Of a stretch of 38,836 nt of DNA, positions 19,498-28,170 are shown piece by piece. Under the pieces are notes generated by a model. That model searched no databases. It had not been told where the DNA came from and saw nothing but the letters and a program-made list of their open reading frames with translations. The stretch covers positions 1 through 38,836 of the forward strand of contig DIBV01000010.1 in the NCBI GenBank assembly GCA_002415085.1, written 5' to 3'. Position 1 is the stretch's first letter; each line of letters begins with the position of its first letter. This DNA is from Arsukibacterium sp. UBA5043. Its GTDB lineage: Bacteria; Pseudomonadota; Gammaproteobacteria; Enterobacterales; Alteromonadaceae. The position numbers and the translations under genes are program-made.

Positions 19498-22400
19498 TTA
19501 AAAGCGCTCCTGCCAGTAGATTTGCCGCGGGTTGCCACGGTAACGGCCAAACATAAACTCTGCAACCGGCGAGTTACTATAGTTGCCATCATCGTTCCAG
19601 TCATATTGCAGCCATACCGGTACCTGATAAGTTGCCTCCACATTACCGGTTTCATCCGGAGCCACCAGCAATAACCCACCTGGCGGTGTTTTGCCGCTAT
19701 TAAGTGTAGTAGCGCTGGCCTGGGCTGTGGTAAGGCCGTTACTCAGACTAAGATTAGCAGCGCTGATCACACTACAATTGTCAGCCGTGTTGTTAATAAA
19801 GCGACTGCCATCCCAATATTCTGCCGTTAAGTTTACCGGTAAATCATCAAATTCCGGGCCAAAACCATTGGCCATTTGCAATCGGCCGTAACGAATATCG
19901 GTCAGCAGCAGGGCGGCAGCATTGCAACTATTGTCGCTGGCACAAGCGATATTGCTGGTATTGGTATCAGGATTAGCAATCATACTTCCATCATCATCCA
20001 CCACGTTTAATGCGATGGTGAGGGTTGAGAAGGGACCATCAGCCGCTCCGCCTGGTAGCCTGTTTAGTAGCAGCTCAGTGGTACTGAACGGTTGCAGGCC
20101 CTGGCTCCAGTTACCAAAGCCGCTGCTGCTGAGCCGCCCGGTCAAATCCGTGCCATTGTCAGCATTTTCTGCCTGCAGCAATAACGTGCTGTTAGCAAAT
20201 GCACCAAAGTAATTGCGGGTGCGCTGGCCAAGGGTATTTCGTGCGGTCAGGGTAAATCCCAAATCAAAAGGTTGCTGCATATAACTGAAACTACCACATG
20301 CCGGGCTGCTACTGATATCACTAACGGCAAAATCGGCTGGCACAAAGCGTCCTGTAGCCTGGCCGCTTGCCGCTGGCACCGGATCGCTCATGCTTAAATA
20401 ATTTATCGGTGCAGTATTAAACCTGAATACACCCACTTCAGATACGCTTTGCTGCACAAGGGTTTGGCTATTGACGGCTCGCTGGTGTGTATAGTTAACC
20501 AAGCCAAGGGTACCAGGCACCCCAGCCGGCGCCTGCAGAATATGGTTAAGGCCGATATTATTCTGTTGGAAATTCGGGGTTGCCGGGTTAGTACAAATGT
20601 CAGTACTGCCTTCCTGCCAGGCATGGGCGCTTATGGTAAGCGGAAACGACTCACCTGCGCGCTTAAATACCGGACAACTGGCATCAGCTGCCAGACAATG
20701 TCCGTTATTTTTAATACATAAACCTGCCGGGCGGCGAATAAACTGATCAGCGCCGTTTAACACCAGGCCGTTATCGTTATTGGCTGCACTACCACTGTAA
20801 CGACCACTGAGTTGCACCTGCCCTGCGTCGGCATAATTGACACTGATTAGCGCTTCGCCGTTAGCGTCAAAGTTTAGCGGGACTGCAGTCGGGCTGGTAT
20901 CAGTGAGACTAATATTCGCCCCATTTACCTGCAGCGGCATTGATACCGGACGGGCTGCCACCCCGGGATCAATATAACTGCCCCAAAAGCCAACATTGCG
21001 GCTGACATTGGCAAACTGGGGCACACATTGCTGGCTGACATCACTTTGCCGCACAGCCGCGACAATAATATTGCTAACAGGCTGATTAGCAATGCCATCG
21101 GGCACATTAAACACCAGCCCGGCACTGGCAAAGTTGATATTGCAAGCGGCAGTGCTTAACGCCCCCCCACCGGCACGACACAAGGTTTGACTTAGCGGCC
21201 GGGTGGCTGGCACTGAACCGCTAACGCCAATCAACATACTACCAGCAACATTTCGGCGCAAATCAACAGTGGTAGTGCCACCACTAAAATTAAGCACATT
21301 GCCCCCTACCCAGCCGCCATTAGCGATGGTAGCCGGACTTAAGGTTGCCCGAACCGGGTCCGTGATCAGCCTGTCGCAATCGGCACTGGCGCAAGCCCTT
21401 ACTGTCAGGGTTTCCGGCTTACAGGTTAATGCCCGGCCGCTGTAATCAAATTCAAAATGATCAATTTGCTGGCCGACGGGACTGGAGCGCAGCGCACAAA
21501 TACTCAGATTATCCAGTTCGTGAATATTAGTTGAGCCACCGGTAGAACCGGTTAGTGACAAAAAGAAGTTTTCTGGCACGGCTGCCTGGCCGGGTTCTGT
21601 GCGGACGTTAAACGGTTCTATTAACGTAATAAAGCCCGTCCCATGGTCCCGTTCAACCGAGACTATGGTGGTACCGGGCGTTCTGGAGTCGACGGTAAAA
21701 CGGTAGCGGTGTGGGTTGGCTTCATTGCCATCAACCCTGGGGCTGAGACAGCCGCCGGCCGGATTTGTCGCACCATTGTTACAGGTACCGCGCAGATAAC
21801 GATAGCCAGTAGTACCCTCGCCGGATCCCCTTACCACCACACTTTGCTGGCGCCGCCCTTTGCTGGCAGCCCCGCCTTCATTAGAAAAGTTACCAAATTC
21901 GTCCAGGCCAAAGCCTAACCAGCCTCCGGCAAATCCAGCAATACCCGGTTTATAGCCATAACCCAGCGGGCCACCAAAGCTGCCGGGTTGCGGCGTGACG
22001 GTGGCATCAGACAGCACTACCGCCAGACCATCAGCACCACTGCCGCCATAAGCCCGGTAATCAAACTCGACGATCACCAGATTATCAGCCGCCGGATACA
22101 GCCGCTGGTACGTCGCAGAGGTAGCCTGGTTTGCCACCGCCTGAGTCATGCGAAGCCGGCCATTTATTACCTGCGGGGTAAAACTCCCATTGCTGCGGGC
22201 GGTAACCCAGGTATCGCTTAAAGTTGCATCGCTAAAAGTGTCGGCCAGACACACTAATTCGGGTGCTGAGGGAGTGACCACCTCCTGCCAGGTTTTACCA
22301 ATTGCTATCCGATCAATAGTAACCCGATCACTGACAGATAAGTTTTCAGTGCGAAAACCAATTTCCCGGAATGACGTAATATCACTGTTACCCGTTGTAC

Positions 22401-23499
22401 TAATGTCAGGGCTGGCGGGCTCATCGCTTAACGTGGCGGGATTCACCCACAACTGCCATTGATCATACGGCTGATTTGAGCCCGGTGTGGTTTTCGCCAT
22501 ACGACCAACAATCAGATAAGTTTCACCATTTACGATGGGCGTGCTGTAGACATCATTATTCGTGCGGGTGCGCACCATAATGTCTTCTTGACCGGCGCCA
22601 CTGCCTCGATTACTTTTTAAACCAATATTCGGCACATTACTAAAGCCGGTTTGATCAAACCATAACGCTGCAAAGCGGTTGTTACCATCGGTTATATCAA
22701 ACCTGACAAGCATACTGACATAGACAATATCATCATCACGGCGGCTACTGATAAACCGGGTTGCAGCTGTGGCAGAGCTACCAGAAAATGTTAATGCACG
22801 ATCTCCGCCGGCGATAAACTCACTATTAGCAGCATCGTAACGTAATTGATTTGTCGATGTATCAGTGATTTGCTGCCGGCTGGTAACACCCGACCAGGCA
22901 CCATTCCAACCGGTACCGCCATTTTGACCAGCGATACTGCCTGTTGGGTAGCTTTCAAAATCATCAATTGCCAGTAATTCGCCACACAAATTACCACCAG
23001 CTAGTGCCGGTATTGCAGCAGGCCGGTAATTTACTGTTCCAAAATTTGCAACCGCACCTTTGGCGGTCACTGCGCCATTAACAACCGAATTATTATTCAG
23101 CTGAACCGCGCCACCGGCCAACACAAAACCATTAATAATTGCATTATTGTTGATTGTCAGACTGCCACTAACAACTAAAATAAAGTTTTCTGGCGCACCA
23201 CCGGAATTAAGTACTGTACTATTGCCAATCGTCAGGTTGCCGTTGACAAAAAGCCGGGTCGTGGCACCAGACGTTGCACGAACAGTGTTGTTGGCGATAA
23301 ACCAGTCAGCGCTTTCAGCAAAATAATAATCAATAGGCTGCAAAGGCTCTGGAAAACTCGCGTTTGGGCTGGAAGGATAATTAATTGAACCAGGTTGGGG
23401 ACTATTGCTGCGAATGGCAGTGGTCCAGATCTCTTCACAATTAATCGCCAGTACCGGGGTACTGAGCAACAATAATAAACTGAAAAGTATTCGCCTCAT
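19498..23499 (-). CDS. mshQ: MSHA biogenesis protein MshQ, large secreted lectin-like protein
   Basis: A 1333-residue protein with a signal peptide (about residues 1-18). Residues 68-157 form short beta-helix-like repeats rich in asparagine (NLTIGNST, SLTINNNA, AVQLNNNSV). Two concanavalin A/legume-lectin-like regions follow: about 178-405 (DDFESYPTGS to GKTWQEV) and about 418-668 (ADTFSDATLSDTWV, FDYRAYGGSGADGLAVVLSD). The rest is the DUF6701 region typical of MshQ, from CKPETLTVRACASADC to the closing FGRYRGNPRQIYWQE. It is the last gene of the pilus locus and overlaps mshP by 4 bases (ATGA). Its role is not established. The lectin-like folds and its position behind the minor pilins suggest a pilus-associated adhesive or surface protein; that is inference. 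Confidence 0.88.
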   Translation of the reverse strand: MRRILFSLLLLLSTPVLAINCEEIWTTAIRSNSPQPGSINYPSSPNASFPEPLQPIDYYFAESADWFIANNTVRATSGATTRLFVNGNLTIGNSTVLNSGGAPENFILVVSGSLTINNNAIINGFVLAGGAVQLNNNSVVNGAVTAKGAVANFGTVNYRPAAIPALAGGNLCGELLAIDDFESYPTGSIAGQNGGTGWNGAWSGVTSRQQITDTSTNQLRYDAANSEFIAGGDRALTFSGSSATAATRFISSRRDDDIVYVSMLVRFDITDGNNRFAALWFDQTGFSNVPNIGLKSNRGSGAGQEDIMVRTRTNNDVYSTPIVNGETYLIVGRMAKTTPGSNQPYDQWQLWVNPATLSDEPASPDISTTGNSDITSFREIGFRTENLSVSDRVTIDRIAIGKTWQEVVTPSAPELVCLADTFSDATLSDTWVTARSNGSFTPQVINGRLRMTQAVANQATSATYQRLYPAADNLVIVEFDYRAYGGSGADGLAVVLSDATVTPQPGSFGGPLGYGYKPGIAGFAGGWLGFGLDEFGNFSNEGGAASKGRRQQSVVVRGSGEGTTGYRYLRGTCNNGATNPAGGCLSPRVDGNEANPHRYRFTVDSRTPGTTIVSVERDHGTGFITLIEPFNVRTEPGQAAVPENFFLSLTGSTGGSTNIHELDNLSICALRSSPVGQQIDHFEFDYSGRALTCKPETLTVRACASADCDRLITDPVRATLSPATIANGGWVGGNVLNFSGGTTTVDLRRNVAGSMLIGVSGSVPATRPLSQTLCRAGGGALSTAACNINFASAGLVFNVPDGIANQPVSNIIVAAVRQSDVSQQCVPQFANVSRNVGFWGSYIDPGVAARPVSMPLQVNGANISLTDTSPTAVPLNFDANGEALISVNYADAGQVQLSGRYSGSAANNDNGLVLNGADQFIRRPAGLCIKNNGHCLAADASCPVFKRAGESFPLTISAHAWQEGSTDICTNPATPNFQQNNIGLNHILQAPAGVPGTLGLVNYTHQRAVNSQTLVQQSVSEVGVFRFNTAPINYLSMSDPVPAASGQATGRFVPADFAVSDISSSPACGSFSYMQQPFDLGFTLTARNTLGQRTRNYFGAFANSTLLLQAENADNGTDLTGRLSSSGFGNWSQGLQPFSTTELLLNRLPGGAADGPFSTLTIALNVVDDDGSMIANPDTNTSNIACASDNSCNAAALLLTDIRYGRLQMANGFGPEFDDLPVNLTAEYWDGSRFINNTADNCSVISAANLSLSNGLTTAQASATTLNSGKTPPGGLLLVAPDETGNVEATYQVPVWLQYDWNDDGNYSNSPVAEFMFGRYRGNPRQIYWQERF

Positions 23500-23912
23500 T
23501 GCCTTACCTCCAGCACTATACTGCGACTGGTAATAAATTCATTAGCATTACAACTGGCGCTGCTTTGCAATTGATAAAGCTGGCTAAGCTGCTCGCTGGC
23601 AACCGCCTGAGCGCTGCATTGCACCTGCGCCTGACAGCCGGTTAAACCGTCGGTATTAAAATTAAATGTCCAGCTACTGCAGTTGCTGGCACCAGTACGG
23701 GGGAAAAGCTCCGTTAAGGCCAGCTCCATGCCACTTTGCGCAGCAAATAACGCGCGGGTGCCTTGTACCTCATACACCACACTGTCGCTACTGCTTAACA
23801 AAATACGCGACAACGCCAGCACGATTGCCAGCATCACCACAATAATAAACACCGCGACAATTAATGCACTGCCACGTTGCGGGGTTTTCGCAAGCGCCCG
23901 GTTAAGGAACAT
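23496..23912 (-). CDS. mshP: MSHA biogenesis protein MshP
   Basis: A 138-residue PilX-like accessory protein. A short basic leader ending RG is followed by a long hydrophobic helix (SALIVAVFIIVVMLAIVLALS, residues 15-35). Unlike the true pilins in this locus it lacks the glutamate at +5 and the FTLIE-type cleavage box, so processing by prepilin peptidase is doubtful. Four cysteines lie in the C-terminal half. It overlaps mshO by 11 bases and mshQ by 4, consistent with coupled translation of the O-P-Q set. Confidence 0.85.
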   Translation of the reverse strand: MFLNRALAKTPQRGSALIVAVFIIVVMLAIVLALSRILLSSSDSVVYEVQGTRALFAAQSGMELALTELFPRTGASNCSSWTFNFNTDGLTGCQAQVQCSAQAVASEQLSQLYQLQSSASCNANEFITSRSIVLEVRQ

Positions 23913-24735
23913 TGGGAATATGCACCTCGTAATTAAAAAACATGTCGCTGGTCTGGCTCTGGCCGAATTGCAGTAATAAGTTCACCACACTGTTACGGGT
24001 CAGCACAGCATCATTGACGGCAAAGCGCACCCGCTGCACATCACTGGCCATTAAAACCGCACTGCCTGTTGGCGGTAACGGTTGCAACGTATTGTAAGGA
24101 TAATTGCTGTAACGGCGAATAGTGCCGTCTACCGCGTTAAAACAGTAACTTACCGGGCTTGACGCCAGTAAATAAAAACGCTGTTCCGGTGAGCCTAGCG
24201 GAAAGCTGTGGCTGCTGGCAAGCTGAACCGTACGGGTGGCACTATTGCCATCCATATCGTCTGTTTCAGTGCCGGCAAAAGCGATCGTGCTACCGTTATT
24301 GCTATAAATATCGCCCGGCTGCCGGGGATAAATACTCAACGGCAGAGTTGGAACAGCGCCAAGATAACTGCTTTGCCAGTTTAAGATAGCCAGCTTTAGC
24401 TCAGTACCTGCCTCAGGGGCTACTGGAGCCTGCAAATAGATACCACTGCTAACAATGGGTGCAAACTCTATGCAGCGTAGTAATGCCACATCTGCGGTAC
24501 GAATACTGTTCGGCGCCGCGTTGCGCAGTTCACGCTGCAGCCGCTCAGCCACAAACCGGCTTTGATTCAGGATCTGTTCCCGCTCGGTGGCGTCACTATA
24601 CATTGTAGCGCCAAGACCAATATAACTGCTTACGCCCAATGCCAACACCGACAACAGCACAATAACAATGGTTAGCTCTATCAAACTAAAGCCGTGCCGG
24701 AACCTTATTGAGGTTGTTGTTTGTTGACGCTGCAT
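23902..24735 (-). CDS. mshO: MSHA minor pilin MshO
   Basis: A 277-residue type IV minor pilin (PilW/PulJ-like). The leader of about 15 residues ends RHG, with cleavage before FSLIE and Glu at +5, followed by the hydrophobic helix LTIVIVLLSVLALGVSSYIG. The long helix continues with QSRFVAERLQRELRNAAPNS, as in MshO and PulJ proteins. I use the ATG at 24735, which overlaps the mshD stop as TGATG; a GTG directly before it (24738) is an equally near alternative. Confidence 0.9.
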   Translation of the reverse strand: MQRQQTTTSIRFRHGFSLIELTIVIVLLSVLALGVSSYIGLGATMYSDATEREQILNQSRFVAERLQRELRNAAPNSIRTADVALLRCIEFAPIVSSGIYLQAPVAPEAGTELKLAILNWQSSYLGAVPTLPLSIYPRQPGDIYSNNGSTIAFAGTETDDMDGNSATRTVQLASSHSFPLGSPEQRFYLLASSPVSYCFNAVDGTIRRYSNYPYNTLQPLPPTGSAVLMASDVQRVRFAVNDAVLTRNSVVNLLLQFGQSQTSDMFFNYEVHIPNVP

Positions 24736-25331
24736 CACCAGTTCCCTTTATAGCTGCTGAACTGCAGTGCACTGCCGGTTGGTGTAATAACCGTAACGGT
24801 AATCACTTTCACCTGATCTGGGGCCAGGCCGATACCGCTAACGTCAGCGGCGGAGGCATAACGAACACGAACCTGCAGCTGATAATTACGATATACGTCG
24901 GCCAGATCTTCCGCCAGAATATTGGTTAACAGGGAACCGTTAGCGGTAAAATTATCAAAATCATCGACATCGTTAAACCGTAGCCGGTTATCGGCTGCGC
25001 TTTCTCCGGGGTCGGCCGGCCAGCTGCCATCGGCGTTTTGTACGGTGCATGCCGGGGCGCCACTCTCGCCACAGCGCAGTATACTGCCACTACGGGGGCT
25101 TTGCTGATCAAACGAGCGCGCCATAATATCATTTAGCATACTCTGGCCCAGCTCAGTGGCCCGCACCTGATGCCAGGGATCGGTACTTTTAATATATAAC
25201 GGCCCCAGTACGGCAGTCACCAGACTCAGCGCAATAGCCAGCACCACTATACCGACAATCAGCTCAATCAGACTTACACCCCGTTGGCGGCGGCCTGACA
25301 CAGCTATGGTTAACATCGATGAGGCTAACAT
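24735..25331 (-). CDS. mshD: MSHA minor pilin MshD
   Basis: A 198-residue minor pilin. Prepilin cleavage is expected after RQRG, before VSLIELIVGIVVLAIALS, with Glu at +5; valine instead of phenylalanine at +1 is unusual. The leader is long (18 residues) if translation starts at 25331. A second ATG at 25316 would give a 13-residue leader, but only the first has an upstream GAAGGG. It overlaps mshC by 7 bases. Confidence 0.88.
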   Translation of the reverse strand: MLASSMLTIAVSGRRQRGVSLIELIVGIVVLAIALSLVTAVLGPLYIKSTDPWHQVRATELGQSMLNDIMARSFDQQSPRSGSILRCGESGAPACTVQNADGSWPADPGESAADNRLRFNDVDDFDNFTANGSLLTNILAEDLADVYRNYQLQVRVRYASAADVSGIGLAPDQVKVITVTVITPTGSALQFSSYKGNW

Positions 25332-25798
25332 CGGTGAATATACCCTTCATACTCTATACAAATAGCCAGGTTAACACTGCCCTGGACATTAACCCGGCAG
25401 CTACTGTTACATCGACGTGAGCCGGATGCGGTTATAGGCTGGCCCAGGTTATTGAAAAAAAGGTCGTTATTAAAGGCGCCAGGCGACAGCCGGATGCTGC
25501 TGCGATCACGTTCGCTGATACATAATGCGGTAGCGGTATTAGCACAGGCATCAATGCCGGCGGGGTTAATACTGAAACTGTCAACCCGAAAACCGACCGG
25601 CGGGCAGTTGGTGCATTGCATGGCCTGCATTTGCTGGCGCTGGATCAGGCTGAAGGCCTGGTCGCGATACAGGTATTCGTTGGTACCGCTGCCAGAAAAA
25701 AAGCGTGGTAGCAGGGACACTGCTAACACGCCTATGATTACCAGCACCACAATCAGCTCTATTAAGGTAAAGCCGGTATGTCGCTGCAGGTTGTTCAT
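25325..25798 (-). CDS. mshC: MSHA minor pilin MshC
   Basis: A 157-residue type IV pilin-like protein (GspH/FimT-like). The 9-residue leader MNNLQRHTG is followed by FTLIELIVVLVIIGVLAVSLLP, the classical prepilin motif with Glu at +5. Several cysteines occur (CTNC, CANTATALC, CNSSC), more than in the neighbouring pilins, so disulfides probably shape the head. It begins 15 bases after mshA with no terminator between. Confidence 0.9.
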   Translation of the reverse strand: MNNLQRHTGFTLIELIVVLVIIGVLAVSLLPRFFSGSGTNEYLYRDQAFSLIQRQQMQAMQCTNCPPVGFRVDSFSINPAGIDACANTATALCISERDRSSIRLSPGAFNNDLFFNNLGQPITASGSRRCNSSCRVNVQGSVNLAICIEYEGYIHRC

Positions 25799-25813
25799 TA
25801 CAACTTTCTACTA

Positions 25814-26281
25814 TCAGCAGCCGGTGCTTACTAATGAAATGGCTGGTTTATCTCCATCAGCTGACGAAGCAGTGTAAAGCACATAACAGGCTCCAGTATC
25901 AGTAATAGCATCTGTAGACTCGCCAATTCGAATTTGGCCTGGTGTACCTGGTATACTCTCTGCTACAGCGCCACCCATTGTAAAATCTGACAATTCAGCA
26001 GCGGCGTTTAAGGCTACTGCTGTTGCTTTCGGATAACCAAAAGTGACAGGAATACTCTCAACAGTCGTATCCTCTGTTCCCTGCACACCAGCAATAATAG
26101 CCTTACCATAGACCAACGAACCCGCTGACTCTAATGAACCTTTTACACCCTGCAAAACCGATTTACGGGCATCGCCCCCAAAATCTAAAAACTTCGGTGC
26201 AGCAGTCACTGCCAGAATCCCCAGAATAACGATTACGATAATTAGTTCAATTAAAGTAAAACCTGCCTGATTACGTTTCAT
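25814..26281 (-). CDS. mshA: MshA, major MSHA pilin
   Basis: A 155-residue prepilin with a short leader MKRNQAG and cleavage before FTLIELIIVIVILGILAVTA, giving a mature pilin of about 148 residues. FGGDARKSVLQGVKGSLESA and VTFGYPKATAVALNAA are MshA-like, and the C-terminal cysteine pair (GACYVLYTAS ... STGC) should close the D-region loop. It is placed just after mshB and before mshC, as in Vibrio and Shewanella. AAAAGGTAG precedes the ATG, in keeping with strong translation. The pilus acts in attachment to surfaces and, in some hosts, as a phage receptor. Confidence 0.93.
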   Translation of the reverse strand: MKRNQAGFTLIELIIVIVILGILAVTAAPKFLDFGGDARKSVLQGVKGSLESAGSLVYGKAIIAGVQGTEDTTVESIPVTFGYPKATAVALNAAAELSDFTMGGAVAESIPGTPGQIRIGESTDAITDTGACYVLYTASSADGDKPAISLVSTGC

Positions 26282-26308
26282 AAATACTACCTTTTGCTTA
26301 ATTAAAAC

Positions 26309-26875
26309 TTAGATGTTTTTGTTTAAAAATAAACCAACCTGACCTGTCTGCGCATTGTACGAAAAGCCATTATTACCGACGGTATCGCCAGGTGCTGCCG
26401 ACAGACCCGCTGTCTGATGGTAAAAACAGGTATTAGCATCAGCCCGGACAAACAACTGGTCTGCTGGATCAAATGTTGTATCAACCCGCAGCCGTTGCTG
26501 AAACAGGTTGTTAATCAGGTACAGGCAATCATCTGCGGTAACACTGGTAAACCGGGTATTACTCGCCGGATCACCCGACGGGTAGCCAATATCACCATCA
26601 ACTCCAATTGGTACCATGTCATAGTTTACAACCGTACGCTCTGCCGTGCCACCGTTGCCATCTGGCCGGCCCGCCACTTCCCATTGCGCCCGTACCAGCC
26701 CCACTGCCGAAGCATAACCACCGGCAATCCCCTCTACTGCGACGTCTTCCGCTTCTGCGGTAACATTTAAAAACCGTGGTAACGCGGTCGCGGCCAGCAG
26801 GCCAAGAATGATGATCACGATCACCAGTTCGATTAAGGTAAAGCCACCTTGTTGTTGCATATTGGCTTGTTTCAT
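26309..26875 (-). CDS. mshB: MSHA pilin-like protein MshB
   Basis: A 188-residue prepilin. The leader MKQANMQQQGG is cleaved before FTLIELVIVIIILGLLAATALP, followed by RFLNVTAEAEDVAVEGIAGG and a larger head than MshA. I use the ATG at 26875 because GGGAGA (26883-26888) lies 7 bases upstream; the ATG at 26896 would add seven residues with no such site. As the first gene after an AT-rich gap, it probably begins the pilin operon. In V. cholerae the msh locus is reported to form two operons, secretory and structural, which fits. Confidence 0.9.
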   Translation of the reverse strand: MKQANMQQQGGFTLIELVIVIIILGLLAATALPRFLNVTAEAEDVAVEGIAGGYASAVGLVRAQWEVAGRPDGNGGTAERTVVNYDMVPIGVDGDIGYPSGDPASNTRFTSVTADDCLYLINNLFQQRLRVDTTFDPADQLFVRADANTCFYHQTAGLSAAPGDTVGNNGFSYNAQTGQVGLFLNKNI

Positions 26876-26899
26876 ATTGATTTCTCCCAGGCACATGTC

Positions 26900-26948
26900 A
26901 TATTGAGTATATCGTTATTTATTGTTATCAACTTATTTTGAATCAAGT
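26900..26948 (-). promoter_or_regulatory. Probable promoter of the pilin operon (mshB onward)
   Basis: The 74-base gap between mshG and mshB is the only sizeable intergenic space in the pilus locus and is strongly AT-rich. On the minus strand it holds TATACT (26911-26906) as a -10 candidate; TTGATA lies 14 bases upstream, and a shifted AAGTTG gives a 17-base spacing. The position is well supported by known two-operon msh organisation; the exact boxes are uncertain. Confidence 0.45.
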
Positions 26949-26949
26949 A

Positions 26950-28167
26950 TCAGCCGCCTTTATAAGCGTTTAGCATATCCCACATCGGGGTAAAAATGCC
27001 CAACGCCAGTAACAGCACCATGGCGGCGACGATCACAATCAGGATCGGCTCTATTTTCGCGGTCAGGCTTTTTAAGTCAAAAGCTACTTCGCGCTCATAA
27101 AAGCCCGCTACTTCCGTTAGCATTTCATCCATTTGGCCGGTTTCTTCACCAACCGATATCATTTGTAACACCAACTCAGTAAACATATCACTTTGCTGTG
27201 CTACCCGCAGCAGGCTCTCGCCCCGTTCAATACTGCGCCGCATTTCCCGGATCTTCTCTCCAAGATAGTCGTTATCAACCGCTTCGGCAACTAAACTAAG
27301 CGCAGTAGTAATTGGCACCCCGGCTTTTAGCATCATGGAAAAGCTACGGGCAAAACGGCCCAGAGTAGCCCGGTTAATAATGCTGCCAATAATGGGTACC
27401 CGTAATTTCCAACGACCCCAACGGTATTTACCCGCCGGTGTTTGCAAATAGAAACTGACACCAATAATTGCTGCTACTAACAATACCAGTAACAAGGGCC
27501 AGAAGGTAATAAAAAACGAGGAACTTGCCAGTAACAATTGGGTAGACCAGGGCAGTTCGGCATTAAAGCGGGCAAACATATTGGCAAATTGGGGAATAAC
27601 AAAGATATTGAGGATAACCATGGCCACCACCAGGGCAAATAAAACAAAAATCGGATAACGGGTGGCCTGTTTTATTTGTTTGCGGGTTTCCAGCTCCTGT
27701 TCAAAATAAAAGGTTAACTGTAAAAAAGCGTCGTCCAGCCGGCCGGTATTTTCTCCAACGTGCACCAGACTAATAATTAAGCGGCTGAATACTTTAGGGT
27801 GGCTGGCCATGGCCACCGATAAACTGCGGCCATTTTCCAGTTCACTGGCCAGATCAGTCATTACCTGTCGCAGGCGCGGCGAGCCGGTGCTCTCAGCCAG
27901 GCTCTTAATCGACCTGATAATAGGAATGCCGGCTTTCATCAGTGAATACATCTGACGGGAAAAAATAATCAGCTCAGTCAGGCTGACTTTAGCCTGCCAT
28001 AATTCGAACCGGGCCGTTTTTTCGGCTACCACAATGGCTTCAATACTCAGTGGAATATACCGCCGCTGCTTCAGCATGTCGGCTGCTGCTGCCTGACTAC
28101 CGGCTTCCAGCTGGCCGGTAACAGCGTTGCCACTGGCGTCCCGCGCTTTGTACTGAAAGCTGGCCAT
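26950..28167 (-). CDS. mshG: MshG, inner-membrane platform protein
   Basis: A 405-residue PilC/GspF-family protein that anchors the assembly ATPase and the pilin-polymerising machinery. It has the duplicated T2SSF domain: ELIIFSRQMYSLMKAGIPI (about 65-84) with LVHVGENTGRLDDA, and later LGRFARSFSMMLKAGVPIT with MISVGEETGQMDEML. Membrane helices lie near 170-190, 220-240 and at the C-terminus. It starts 3 bases after the mshE stop. Confidence 0.95.
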   Translation of the reverse strand: MASFQYKARDASGNAVTGQLEAGSQAAAADMLKQRRYIPLSIEAIVVAEKTARFELWQAKVSLTELIIFSRQMYSLMKAGIPIIRSIKSLAESTGSPRLRQVMTDLASELENGRSLSVAMASHPKVFSRLIISLVHVGENTGRLDDAFLQLTFYFEQELETRKQIKQATRYPIFVLFALVVAMVILNIFVIPQFANMFARFNAELPWSTQLLLASSSFFITFWPLLLVLLVAAIIGVSFYLQTPAGKYRWGRWKLRVPIIGSIINRATLGRFARSFSMMLKAGVPITTALSLVAEAVDNDYLGEKIREMRRSIERGESLLRVAQQSDMFTELVLQMISVGEETGQMDEMLTEVAGFYEREVAFDLKSLTAKIEPILIVIVAAMVLLLALGIFTPMWDMLNAYKGG

Positions 28168-28170
28168 ATC

